Of a stretch of 64,000 nucleotides of DNA, positions 9,225 through 19,165 are shown one piece after another. Source of the DNA: Lichenicola sp965198655 (GTDB taxonomy: Bacteria > Pseudomonadota > Alphaproteobacteria > Acetobacterales > Acetobacteraceae); contig OZ240668.1 in assembly GCA_965198655.1 (NCBI GenBank), positions 1,922,001 to 1,986,000 on the forward strand. Direction: 5' to 3'. Made by a program: the position numbers and the translations under genes. How positions within the stretch are numbered: position 1 is the stretch's first letter; every line of letters begins with the position of its first letter. The notes beneath the pieces are model-generated. The model was not told the DNA's origin. It worked only from the letters and a program-made list of their open reading frames with translations, and did no database searches.

Positions 9225-10309
9225 TGAGCGGACGGGCGCCCGCGCGCGTGCTCGTGGTGGAGGATTCCGCGGTGATCCGCCGCCTGCTCGCCCTGATCAT
9301 CGACGCCGACCCGCGGCTGATCCTGGTCGGCGCGGTCGAGTCGGCGGAGGACGCGATGGAGGCGATCCCGCGCCTGCGCCCCGACGTGATCTCCATGGAC
9401 ATACGGCTGCCCGGCATGGACGGGCTGGAGGCGACGCGTCGGATCATGGCCTCGCACCCCACGCCGATCGTGGTGATCGCCGACGCGGTCGAGGATGCGT
9501 CGCTGCGCATCTCGATGAACGCGCTGCGCTGCGGGGCGCTGTCGGTGGTGGAGAAGCCGGACGGCCTCCTGTCCGGCGGCTACGAGGCGGCGGCGCGCGG
9601 CATCGCCACCCAGCTCGCGATCATGAGCGAGGTGCCGGTGATCAGGAGGCGGACCGCGGCAACGGTTGCATCGACCGTCGGGCCCGTAGAGGTGGGCCTC
9701 GCAGCGCCCCCCGCCGTGATGGCGGTGGCAGCCTCCACCGGCGGCCCGGCCGCGCTGGCGCGCCTGCTCGGCGCTCTGCCGGCCGGCTTCCCGCTGCCGG
9801 TGCTGCTGGTGCAGCACATCGGCGCGCCGTTCATCGAGGGGTTCGCCGGCTGGCTCGACGGGCTGGTGCCGATGCCCGTGGCGCTGGCGCGCGACGACGA
9901 GGCGCTGCTGCCCGGACGGGTGCTGGTGGCGCCGGCCGAGCGGCATCTGGGCCTCGCGGACGGCAGCGGCGGCCTGCGGGTGCGGCTGCGGGCCGGACCG
10001 CCGGTGTCGGGGCAGCGCCCCTCGGCCACCGTGCTGTTCGAGCAGATGGCGATGCTGGGTCCGGCCGGGCTCGGCGTGCTGCTGACCGGCATGGGCGAGG
10101 ACGGCGCCGCGGGTCTTGCGGCCATGCGTCGCCGCGGCGGCTACACCATCACCGAGCACGAGAGCAGCGCGGTGGTGTACGGCATGCCGGCGGCGGCGGT
10201 GCGGCTGGGCGGCTCCTGCGCCAGCATCCCGCTGGACGGGATCGCGCCGCGCATCCTGCGCATGCTGCGGCCGCGGCCGCGGCCGGGCGGCCCGGAGCGA
10301 CCGCCATGA
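9221..10309 (+). CDS. cheB: Chemotaxis-type protein-glutamate methylesterase CheB
   Basis: The 362-aa protein has a receiver domain with phosphoacceptor Asp60 (ISMDIRLPGMDG), a linker, and the CheB catalytic domain: AASTGGPAAL with the active-site Ser, LLVQHIGAPFIEGFAGWLD with the His, and LLTGMGEDGAAGL with the Asp. It removes receptor methyl groups added by CheR and so sets adaptation. The ATG overlaps the CheA stop, so it is coupled to the kinase that should phosphorylate it. It corresponds to WspF in Wsp clusters. Confidence 0.93.
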   Translation: MMSGRAPARVLVVEDSAVIRRLLALIIDADPRLILVGAVESAEDAMEAIPRLRPDVISMDIRLPGMDGLEATRRIMASHPTPIVVIADAVEDASLRISMNALRCGALSVVEKPDGLLSGGYEAAARGIATQLAIMSEVPVIRRRTAATVASTVGPVEVGLAAPPAVMAVAASTGGPAALARLLGALPAGFPLPVLLVQHIGAPFIEGFAGWLDGLVPMPVALARDDEALLPGRVLVAPAERHLGLADGSGGLRVRLRAGPPVSGQRPSATVLFEQMAMLGPAGLGVLLTGMGEDGAAGLAAMRRRGGYTITEHESSAVVYGMPAAAVRLGGSCASIPLDGIAPRILRMLRPRPRPGGPERPP

Positions 10310-12093
10310 GCGTCCTGCCCGACGCGCCGCACCTGCTGCTGGTCGAGGATTCGGAGACGCAGGCGCTGCAGATCCGGCGCGTGCTGGAGCGGGCCGGCTT
10401 CACCGTGTCCCGCGCCGCCAGCGCCGAGGCGGCGCTCGACCGGTTGAACCGCGACCTGCCGGACCTGGTGGTGTCCGACTACCACCTGCCTGGCATGAAC
10501 GGCGGCGAGCTGGCGCGCGCGCTGCGGCTGAACGTACGCACCCAAGCGATCCCGGTGCTGATGTTGACCGAAGCGTCGGAGCCGGGGCTGGAGCGGGAAG
10601 GGCTGGAGTCCGGCGCCGACGCCTATGTGCCGAAATCCGCCGAGACCGGGCTGATCGTGCTCCGGATCCGGGCGCTGCTGCGCCAGCGCGGCGCGCAGTC
10701 CGCCAGCCCCGGCGTGCTGCCCGACGCGCCGGCCGCGGCCGGGTTCGGCGAAGGTGTGGGCTTGTTCCGGCGCCCGCGCATCCTGCTCGTGCGCGATCGG
10801 CAAGCGGACGGAGCGCTCGAAACGCTGCTGGCGCGCGACGGCCATCAGGTGCACCGCGCGGCCGGACCGGTCGAGGCGTCGCCGCCGCTGGACGCGGCGC
10901 CGGACGCGTTCGACTGCGTCGTGGTCGACCTGCAGGCCAGCGGGTTCGATGGGATCGGCTTCTGCGCCGGGCTCGACGCCAAGCGCCAGCGGGCGCTGCG
11001 ACAGGACGCCGGCCAGCCGTCGCCGGAGGCGGCGAAGGACGGACGCGCCGGCGCCTTCCGCATCCTGGGGCTCGGCGACGGCGATCCGGCCCGCGCCTAC
11101 GAAGCGGGGGTGGACGACGTGGTGTCGGCGGTGGCGGGAACGGAGGCGGTGGCGCTGCGCATACGCGCGGTGGTGCGTCGCAAGCTGCTGCAGGACGAGA
11201 CCGCGCGGATCGAGGGCGACCTGCGCCAGCGACAGGCGGAGATCGACCGCGCCCGCGAGGAGGCGGCCGCGAGTGCCGCCAAGGCCGCCCTGGCCGAGGC
11301 GCTGGCGGAGGCCAACGAGCGCCTGCGCGAAGCGCAGGGCAAGCTGGTGCAGGCGGCCAAGATGGCCTCGCTCGGCGAGCTGGTGGCGGGCATCGCGCAC
11401 GAGATCAACAACCCGCTCGCCTTCATCCTGGCCCATCAGGGCACGGTGGAGCGGCTGCTGGCCCAGCTCGCAGCGCTTCCCGAGTTGGCGACGGAGCCGG
11501 CGGCGCCCAAGCTCGCACGCACCCGCGAGCGGATCGCCTCCATGAGCCTCGGGCTGAAGCGGATCCAGAACCTGGTGCTGAACCTGCGCAAGTTCTCCCG
11601 GCTGGACGAAAGCGAGCAGCAGAGCGTGGACGTGCCGGACGCGATCGACACCGTGCTCGCCCTGTTGACGCACAAGCTCGGCGGCGGGATCACGGTGGCG
11701 CGGCGCTACGAGGCGCCGCGCGAGTTGACGTGCCAGCCGGCGCTGCTGAACCAGGTCATCATGAACATCATCGGCAACGCCGCCGACGCGTTGCACGTCC
11801 GGGACGGGGCGGCGCATGGGGAGGGACGGATCGACATCACCACCCAGGCCTCGGGCGGCGTCTACGCCATCGCCATCGCCGACAACGGGCCCGGCGTGCC
11901 GGAGGGCTTGCGCGAGCGCATCTTCGAGCCGTTCTTCACCACCAAGCCGGTCGGCTCCGGCACCGGGCTGGGGCTCGCCATCGCCTACAGCGTGGTGCAG
12001 GCGCATGGCGGCACCATCGCCGTCGACGACGTGCCGAGCGGCGGGGCCCGCTTCACCGTGTCGGTGCCGATCGTGCGGGAGGCGGCGCCGTGA
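10306..12093 (+). CDS. Histidine kinase with two N-terminal receiver domains (likely output of the Che cluster)
   Basis: The 595-aa protein has no membrane segment. Receiver 1 (about 8-128) has the acidic pair in LLVEDSE, Asp58 in VVSDYHLPGMNG and the lysine in YVPKS. Receiver 2 (about 160-285) is divergent: an Asp remains in CVVVDLQASG, but the acidic pair and conserved lysine are poor. A coiled coil (about 290-350) leads to the HisKA helix with His365 (GIAHEINNPLAF), then an ATPase domain (NIIGNAADAL, DNGPGVPEG, GSGTGLGLA). Its ATG overlaps the cheB stop. It holds the position of WspR in Wsp operons but has no GGDEF domain, so CheA phosphate probably enters at receiver 1 to control a second kinase. 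Confidence 0.85.
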   Translation: MSVLPDAPHLLLVEDSETQALQIRRVLERAGFTVSRAASAEAALDRLNRDLPDLVVSDYHLPGMNGGELARALRLNVRTQAIPVLMLTEASEPGLEREGLESGADAYVPKSAETGLIVLRIRALLRQRGAQSASPGVLPDAPAAAGFGEGVGLFRRPRILLVRDRQADGALETLLARDGHQVHRAAGPVEASPPLDAAPDAFDCVVVDLQASGFDGIGFCAGLDAKRQRALRQDAGQPSPEAAKDGRAGAFRILGLGDGDPARAYEAGVDDVVSAVAGTEAVALRIRAVVRRKLLQDETARIEGDLRQRQAEIDRAREEAAASAAKAALAEALAEANERLREAQGKLVQAAKMASLGELVAGIAHEINNPLAFILAHQGTVERLLAQLAALPELATEPAAPKLARTRERIASMSLGLKRIQNLVLNLRKFSRLDESEQQSVDVPDAIDTVLALLTHKLGGGITVARRYEAPRELTCQPALLNQVIMNIIGNAADALHVRDGAAHGEGRIDITTQASGGVYAIAIADNGPGVPEGLRERIFEPFFTTKPVGSGTGLGLAIAYSVVQAHGGTIAVDDVPSGGARFTVSVPIVREAAP

Positions 12094-13634
12094 GCCCGGG
12101 ACCGTTCCAACCACCCGGCCGGACCACCGTGCTCCTGGTCGACGACGAGCCGGACATCCTGGTGGCGCTGGAGGACCTGCTGGAGGACGAGTACCGGGTG
12201 CTGTCGGCGGGCTCTCCGTTCCGCGCCCTGGAGCTGCTGTCGGAGCAGCCGGGGATCGATGTCATCGTGTCGGACCAGCGCATGCCGGGCATGACCGGCG
12301 ACGCCTTCCTGGCCCGCGCCCGCGCGGTGACGGACGCGCAGGCGCTGCTGCTGACCGGCTATGCCGACCTCAGCGCGGTGGTGGCGGCGTTGAACGACGG
12401 GCGCATCTCCGGCTACGCGCACAAGCCCTGGGAGCCGGTGGCGCTGCTGTCGATGATCCGACAGGCGGCCGAGCGCGCCCGCCTGTCGGCAGCGCTCCGC
12501 GACGAGCGCATGCTGCTGTCCGGCCTGATGGACAGCCTCGAGGACGGCTTGTCGTTCAAGGACGGGGAGGAACGGTTCATCCGCTTGAACGCCGTCGCCG
12601 CCGCACGCCTCGGCCGAACCGTGGAGGCCTGCCTCGGATACACCGAGCGCGCGCTGTCCGAGGGGCGGGCCAGCGAGGCCGAGCTCCAGGCGATCGAGGC
12701 CGAGGACCGGCGCGCGCTGGCGCCCGACGGCGGCAGCAGCCATGTGCTGAGCCGGACCGAGCGCGACGGCCGCGTGTGCTGGATGGAGCGCCTGCGCGGG
12801 CCGCTGCGCGATCCGGCCGGGCAGGTGCAGGCGCTCGCCACCTTCGAGCGCGACGTCACCTTGGCCCGGCTGATGGAGGACCGGCTGCGCCAGGCGGACC
12901 GGATGCAGGCGCTCGGCACCATGGCCGGCGGGGTGGCGCACGACTTCAACAACCTGTTGACCGCGGTGCTGGGCAGCCTGGAGCTGGCGCAGCGCGCCGC
13001 CGGTGGGGACGCGCGCCTGGTCCGGCTGATCGAGACCGCGATCGCCGGCGCCGAGCGCGGCGCCGCCCTGACCCGGCGCCTGCTGAGCTTCAGCCGGCAG
13101 CGCGACGTGGCGCGGGAGGCGGTGGACGTGAACGCGCTGGTGCGGGCGATGGACGACCTGCTGTCGCGCAGCATCGACCGGCCGCAGGTGCGTATCGTCC
13201 AGCGGCTGGAGCCGGGGCTGCCGGCGGTGCTGGTCGACCCGGCGCAACTGGAGCTGGCGCTGCTCAACCTGTGCATCAACGCGCGCGACGCCATGGACGA
13301 CGCCGGCACCATCACCCTCGGCACAAGGTGGCTCGGCGACGGCGAGGAGGACGGCCACATGCTGCGGGTCGGCGCGCTGCCGCCCGGCGGCTCGGTCGCG
13401 GTGAGCGTGGCCGACACCGGCTGCGGCATGGACGAGGAGGTGGTCGCGCGCATCTTCGAGCCGTTCTTCACCACCAAGGAGATCGGCCGCGGCACCGGGC
13501 TCGGCTTGTCGATGGTCTACGGCTTCGTGCAGCAGACGCGCGGGGCGGTGTGCATACGCACCGCCCCCGGGGCCGGCACCAGCTTCCAGCTCTGCCTGCC
13601 GGCGGCGCCCGCCGGGGACGGCGCCGGGAACTGA
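12090..13634 (+). CDS. Receiver-PAS-histidine kinase (last gene of the chemosensory operon)
   Basis: The 514-aa protein starts with a GTG that overlaps the preceding stop. The N-terminal receiver has DDE near residue 18, Asp62 in VIVSDQRMPGMTG and the KPW lysine of HupR/RpfG-like receivers. A PAS-like domain follows (about 145-265), then HisKA with His284 (GGVAHDFNNLLTAVLG) and an ATPase domain (LLNLCINARDAM, DTGCGMDEE, GRGTGLGLSMVYGF). No DNA-binding or cyclic-dinucleotide domain is present. It meets the opposing hydrolase-like gene stop to stop in the shared TGATCA. Confidence 0.85.
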   Translation: MSPGPFQPPGRTTVLLVDDEPDILVALEDLLEDEYRVLSAGSPFRALELLSEQPGIDVIVSDQRMPGMTGDAFLARARAVTDAQALLLTGYADLSAVVAALNDGRISGYAHKPWEPVALLSMIRQAAERARLSAALRDERMLLSGLMDSLEDGLSFKDGEERFIRLNAVAAARLGRTVEACLGYTERALSEGRASEAELQAIEAEDRRALAPDGGSSHVLSRTERDGRVCWMERLRGPLRDPAGQVQALATFERDVTLARLMEDRLRQADRMQALGTMAGGVAHDFNNLLTAVLGSLELAQRAAGGDARLVRLIETAIAGAERGAALTRRLLSFSRQRDVAREAVDVNALVRAMDDLLSRSIDRPQVRIVQRLEPGLPAVLVDPAQLELALLNLCINARDAMDDAGTITLGTRWLGDGEEDGHMLRVGALPPGGSVAVSVADTGCGMDEEVVARIFEPFFTTKEIGRGTGLGLSMVYGFVQQTRGAVCIRTAPGAGTSFQLCLPAAPAGDGAGN

Positions 13635-15146
13635 TCAGGCCTTGGCGAACAGCCGCCGCCAGCGCGGCGCGCGGCGCTGGCGTGCCACGGTCATGTCGTT
13701 CTCGATCAGCGGCGCCGGGGGTGGCTGGGTCAGCATCACCTGGTCGAACCAGTTGAGCGAGCCGGCCTTCAGCACGCTGGACTGGTCCGGCATCGGGATC
13801 GGGACGAAGCGCTCCAGGTCGCCGAGCAAGGCAGAGGGCTGCAGGCGGCCGTTGTTGCCGGCACTCAGGTAGGCGTCGCCGGTGCGCAGGACGAGGCAGT
13901 TCGCCTCGTCCTCGGCCATGACCGGGTTCGTCCCCGCAGGGGTGGCGGAAGCCGCGTCGGCGTCGCCTATGTCGAACGCGACCGGGATCTCGCCGCCACT
14001 GGACAGGACGCAGAAGCTCGACACGCCGTCCGACCACTGCGCGAATACCGGGAACAGGTCGCTGCGGCCGAACACCTGCGCTTCCAGGCGGACCTGGCGG
14101 CTTCCCATATCGTAGGCCAGGAAGGTGCCGTGGGCCGACATCAGCAGGCACCGGTGCCGCCCCAGCACCATTTGGAGCAGCGAGCCGCAGCCCACCTCGA
14201 CCGGCGGCGCGCGCAGGTGCATCACCTCCTTGGCGATCAGGGCGAAGTGCTTCATCGCCGCGTCCCGGTCGCCCCTGGCGAACAGGGTGTAGACCAGCAT
14301 CATGTTCATCGGATCGTTCAGGATGGTCCTGAACTCCGGATGCCCGGCGACGCGCGGCGAGCGCAGCGCGCCCAGGCACAGCAGCGGCTTGCGCTGCGAC
14401 GCCTTGCGCAGCGAGCGGACCATGAAGTGGGCGTTGCCGCGTCGGATCCGGTTCATCTCGCGCGACACCGCCTCCCGGTCGTCGGAGCGCATCGCGCGCA
14501 CCAGGTCGGACAGCGTTCCCGCGCGCCAGGACGCGTTGTAGACCGCGTGGTTGGCGTGCGGGACGGTCACGAACTCCGCGTCCGGCAGGTGCTTGCGGAG
14601 CAGGTCGGCGTCGTAGACGTCGACGAACTCGGACGGGTCGAAGAACGCCACCACCCGGCCATGGGTGTCGGCCGCGGTGATGCGCATGCCCTTGAACTGC
14701 GGCCGGTCGACCACGCCATGGTGCGCCATCGAGTGCATCAGCACCTTGCGATGGCGGTCGCTCGGGAACTCCAGTTCGTCGGGATCCATGGAGAAGAACG
14801 GCGAGCACGCCAGCACGTAGTCCGCCTGCAGCGCCCGCGAGTGCTTGATCGCCGCGTAGCCGCCCATCGACTGGCCGAACACCACGACCTCGCGGCCGCG
14901 CCGCTCCCGCTCGACGATCCGGAACACCTCGTCCATCTCCGGCGACAGGTAGAACCCCTTCACCGTGGTCATGACCCCGATGCAGGACACGTTCGCTTCC
15001 TCGACGATCGGCTTGAGGAAGTAATGCGCGTGGGCGAGCTGTTCGTTGTGCAGCTCGCAGAAGGTGACCAGGAGATAATCCGACGTGCCGTGGTTCTGGT
15101 GGACGACGATCTCTTCACCGGCGTGGACGATCACGGTCTTCTCCAT
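13635..15146 (-). CDS. Alpha/beta-hydrolase-like protein with an extra C-terminal domain, function unknown
   Basis: The 503-aa protein starts at the ATG at 15146, where the fold begins (EKTVIVHAGEEIVVHQN); a longer in-phase extension looks non-coding. Residues up to about 210 resemble an alpha/beta hydrolase with a nucleophile elbow (VVVFGQSMGGYAA) and a late histidine (PHANHAVYN). The remaining roughly 280 residues include a helical stretch and a strand-rich tail. No signal peptide is apparent. I cannot assign a substrate. It converges on the chemosensory operon, and whether the two are linked is unknown. Confidence 0.65.
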   Translation of the reverse strand: MEKTVIVHAGEEIVVHQNHGTSDYLLVTFCELHNEQLAHAHYFLKPIVEEANVSCIGVMTTVKGFYLSPEMDEVFRIVERERRGREVVVFGQSMGGYAAIKHSRALQADYVLACSPFFSMDPDELEFPSDRHRKVLMHSMAHHGVVDRPQFKGMRITAADTHGRVVAFFDPSEFVDVYDADLLRKHLPDAEFVTVPHANHAVYNASWRAGTLSDLVRAMRSDDREAVSREMNRIRRGNAHFMVRSLRKASQRKPLLCLGALRSPRVAGHPEFRTILNDPMNMMLVYTLFARGDRDAAMKHFALIAKEVMHLRAPPVEVGCGSLLQMVLGRHRCLLMSAHGTFLAYDMGSRQVRLEAQVFGRSDLFPVFAQWSDGVSSFCVLSSGGEIPVAFDIGDADAASATPAGTNPVMAEDEANCLVLRTGDAYLSAGNNGRLQPSALLGDLERFVPIPMPDQSSVLKAGSLNWFDQVMLTQPPPAPLIENDMTVARQRRAPRWRRLFAKA

Positions 15147-15370
15147 GATATTTGCTGCGGTGCACTTGCCAACCGGCCGTAGCGACGGCAGAGAGACATC
15201 TCCGCTAGTCTGCGCGCAGGACGTGAGGCGCAACGCCCTTGTGTCAAGTCGATGCGGCTCGGCTCATAATTTCGACGTCGCGGTGCAATTACAAGTGGTA
15301 TTGCCGCCGGACGCAACCGCACGCGGTCCGCGGCACTTGATGACCGCAGCCGCTTCACGGGAGCTCGTCC
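15147..15370. promoter_or_regulatory. 224-bp divergent intergenic region
   Basis: This gap separates the hydrolase-like gene from the receiver gene and should hold both promoters. On the plus strand CATAAT at 15265-15270 could be a -10 element, but no matching -35 is convincing. On the minus strand TTGACA (15246 down to 15241) has no good -10 at the right distance. It is visibly more A+T-rich than the flanking genes around 15235-15305. No RNA gene was seen. Confidence 0.3.
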
Positions 15371-15742
15371 ATGTGTGACCTGCTGGTTCTCGACGACGAC
15401 CCGCTGGTGCGCGACATCCTGGTCGATGCCCTGCGCGAAGAAGGCCTCGACGCGGTCGGCGCGGCGGTCGAGGCGGACGCGCTGACGGTGTTGCGGGACA
15501 GCTCTCCGCCTAAGGTGTTCGTGACCGACCTCGACCTCGGCACGAGGCGCAACGGCTTCGTCGTCGCCGGGATCGCGCGGATGCTGTTTCCCGACGTGCC
15601 GATCATCTACATCACCGGACGTCCGGACTCGCTTCAGGGTCGCGTGCTGGATCGGCACGAGTCCGTACTGCACAAGCCGTTCCGGCCGAGCGAGCTGGTC
15701 GCTGCCGTGCGGGCGCTGATGGCCGGTTCCGCCACGCCCTGA
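15371..15742 (+). CDS. Single-domain response regulator
   Basis: The 123-aa protein is one receiver domain with nothing after it: acidic LVLDDDPLVRD, phosphoacceptor Asp53 in VFVTDLDLG, Thr in YITGRPDS and Lys in LHKPFRPSEL. The loop GTRRNGF replaces the usual MPxMDG. Such proteins act through protein contacts, as CheY or Spo0F do. It lies about 1.7 kb from the chemosensory operon behind an oppositely oriented gene, so a link to it is possible but unproven. Confidence 0.85.
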   Translation: MCDLLVLDDDPLVRDILVDALREEGLDAVGAAVEADALTVLRDSSPPKVFVTDLDLGTRRNGFVVAGIARMLFPDVPIIYITGRPDSLQGRVLDRHESVLHKPFRPSELVAAVRALMAGSATP

Positions 15743-15776
15743 CCCATACTGGCTCCGCCCGGTCTTCGCCGGATCG

Positions 15777-15804
15777 CTTGCGTCGCGGCACGGCCGTCCT
15801 ATCT
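15777..15804 (+). promoter_or_regulatory. Putative sigma-32 (RpoH) promoter of hslVU
   Basis: CTTG at 15777-15780, a 17-nt spacer and CCTATCT at 15798-15804 fit the alphaproteobacterial heat-shock promoter pattern CTTG-N17/18-CYTATNT. The site ends 9 nt before the hslV start codon, so the transcript would have almost no 5' leader, and no Shine-Dalgarno is visible. HslVU is a classic RpoH target, which raises confidence. Confidence 0.6.
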
Positions 15805-15813
15805 GCTCCAATC

Positions 15814-16418
15814 ATGCATGTTCATCCAAGCACCGGTCCCGACGGCGGCCACGATCCGATCGGCTGGCATGGAACCACCATCCTGTGCGTTCGACGCGGC
15901 GGGGCGGTGGCGATGGCGGGCGACGGCCAGGTGACGCTCGGGCAGACCGTGATCAAGGGTAACGCCCGCAAGGTGCGCCGCATCGGCCCCTCGGGCAGCA
16001 TCCTGTCCGGCTTCGCCGGCGCCACCGCCGACGCCTTCACCCTGCTGGAGCGGCTGGAAGCCAAGCTGGAGCGCTATCCCAGCCAGCTTGAGCGCGCCTG
16101 CGTCGAGCTGGCCAAGGACTGGCGCACCGACCGCTACTTGCGCCGCCTGGAAGCGATGATGGCGGTGGCCGACGAGACCCGCGCCTTCACGCTGACCGGC
16201 AACGGCGACGTGCTGGAGCCCGAGGACGGGGTGATCGCGATCGGCTCGGGCGGCAACTACGCGCTCGCCGCCGCGCGCGCCCTGCTGACGGTGGATGGGC
16301 TCGACGCCGAGGAGGTCGCCAGGCGGGCGATGCGCATCGCCGCCGACATCTGCGTCTACACCAACCATTCGCTGATCGTGGAAACGCTGAATGCGTCCCC
16401 CGTGCAGGACACCCGCTG

Positions 16419-16419
<1 letters not shown>
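15814..16419 (+). CDS. hslV: ATP-dependent protease peptidase subunit HslV
   Basis: The 201-aa threonine peptidase carries the mature N-terminus motif WHGTTILCVRRGG, where processing should expose the catalytic Thr after HG. AGDGQVTLGQTVIKGNARK and GFAGATADAFTLLERLE follow. It forms the double hexameric proteolytic core capped by HslU and degrades misfolded and specific regulatory proteins. The short leader before the Thr (17-19 residues) is usual for alphaproteobacteria. No ribosome site precedes the ATG. Its TGA overlaps the hslU ATG (TGATG). Confidence 0.96.
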
Positions 16420-17738
<1,319 letters not shown>

Positions 17739-17759
17739 CGCTGCGACCAACCGTCTGCT

Positions 17760-17777
17760 CCGGCGTTGCGACGCCGG
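17760..17777 (+). terminator. Stem-loop between hslU and the binding-protein gene
   Basis: CCGGCGT (17760-17766) and ACGCCGG (17771-17777) pair around TGCG. It lies 21 nt after the hslU stop and just before the Shine-Dalgarno of the next gene. There is no U-tail, so it may attenuate or merely separate the two units. Confidence 0.4.
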
Positions 17778-17802
17778 GGAAACGGCCCGAGGAGCGGCAG
17801 CA

Positions 17803-19131
17803 ATGGGCAACACGCCCTTCACGACGGCGATCGCCACGGCGGCTTTGGCCTCGCTCGCTTGGCCGGCCGCCGCCGCCGCCGCTCCGGTCGTGCTCACGAT
17901 CGCCAGCGTCAACAATCCCGACATGATCGTGATGCAGCAGCTCGCCCCCCGGTTCGAGGCGGCGCATCCGGACATCCGCCTGCACTGGGTGGTGCTGGAG
18001 GAGAACATCCTGCGGGAGCGGGTGACCACCGACATCGCCACCCATTCCGGCGCCTTCGACCTCATCACCACCGGGATCTACGAGGTGCCGATCTGGGGTC
18101 GGCTCGGCTGGCTGGCGCCGTTCACCGCGTTGCCACAATCCTACGAGGTGGACGACCTGCTGCCGTCGCTACGCAACGGGCTGACGGTGGACGGGCACCT
18201 GGCGGCGTTGCCGTTCTACGGCGAGAGCACCTTCACCATCTACCGCACCGACCTGTTCCGTCGCGCCGGCCTCGTCATGCCGCCCGAGCCGACCTGGGAC
18301 CAGATCGCCGCCTTCGCGAAGAAGATCAACGACCCGGCGCACGGCGTTGCCGGCATCTGCCTGCGCGGCAAGCCCGGCTGGGGCGAGAACATGGGCGTGG
18401 TCGGCGACATGGCCAACAGCTTCGGCGGCCGCTACTTCGATGCGAACTGGGTGCCGCAGTTCACCTCGCCGCCCTGGAAGCAGGCGGTCGGGTTCTACGC
18501 CAACCTGCTCAAGTCGGCCGGGCCGCCGGGCGTGGTCGCCAACGGCTACAACGAGTCGCTGGTCTCGTTCTCGATCGGCCGCTGCGGCATCTGGGTCGAC
18601 GCGACGGTCGCCGCCAGCGTGCTGGAAGACCCCCACCAGAGCAAGGTCGCGGGCGAGGTCGGCTTCGTCCAGGCGCCGCACGCTACCACCACCAAGGGCT
18701 CGCACTACCTGTGGTCCTGGACGCTCGCAGTGCCGAAGACCTCGCACCACGTCCAGGCGGCGCAGGCCTTCGCCGAGTGGGCCACCTCGCCGGAGTACAT
18801 CAGGCTGGTGGCGCAGACCCATGGCTGGGGCGCGGTGCCGCCCGGCACACGCAGCTCCACCTACCGCAACCCGGACTACCTGAAGGCGGCCCCCTACGCG
18901 GGGGAGGTGCTGCGGGCGATGAACAGCGCCGATCCCAACCATCCGACCGCGCAGCCGGTGCCCTACACCGGCATCAGCTACGTTTCGATACCGGAATGGC
19001 AGGGGATCGGGACGGTGGCGGGCCAGGACGTGGCCGCGGTGCTGAGCGGGCAGATGGACGTGGACCAGGCGATGGGACGGGCGCAACAGGCCACCGTCCG
19101 GACCATGAAGCAGGCCGGCTACCCGAAGTAG
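17803..19131 (+). CDS. Periplasmic sugar/polyol-binding protein of an ABC transporter
   Basis: The 442-aa protein has a clear signal peptide (TTAIATAALASLAWPAAAAAA, about the first 27 residues). The extracellular binding-protein fold follows: VLTIASVNNPDMIVMQQLAPRFEAAHPDI, FDLITTGIYEVPIWGRLGWLAPF, LPFYGESTFTIYRTDLF and FAEWATSPEYIRLV. It resembles the sorbitol/mannitol branch of solute-binding proteins. No permease or ATPase gene is adjacent, which is unusual for such a gene. The downstream dehydrogenase and ribulokinase suggest polyol or pentose uptake. GAGGAG provides a ribosome site. Confidence 0.85.
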   Translation: MGNTPFTTAIATAALASLAWPAAAAAAPVVLTIASVNNPDMIVMQQLAPRFEAAHPDIRLHWVVLEENILRERVTTDIATHSGAFDLITTGIYEVPIWGRLGWLAPFTALPQSYEVDDLLPSLRNGLTVDGHLAALPFYGESTFTIYRTDLFRRAGLVMPPEPTWDQIAAFAKKINDPAHGVAGICLRGKPGWGENMGVVGDMANSFGGRYFDANWVPQFTSPPWKQAVGFYANLLKSAGPPGVVANGYNESLVSFSIGRCGIWVDATVAASVLEDPHQSKVAGEVGFVQAPHATTTKGSHYLWSWTLAVPKTSHHVQAAQAFAEWATSPEYIRLVAQTHGWGAVPPGTRSSTYRNPDYLKAAPYAGEVLRAMNSADPNHPTAQPVPYTGISYVSIPEWQGIGTVAGQDVAAVLSGQMDVDQAMGRAQQATVRTMKQAGYPK

Positions 19132-19165
19132 AACGGGTCCCGTCGTCGGCGCACAGGAGCAGGCC

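Noticed and set aside
10116..12089. Upstream extension of the last histidine kinase
   Set aside because: The extension overlaps cheB and the first kinase in another frame and has no protein-like content; the GTG at 12090 overlaps the previous stop as expected for a coupled start.
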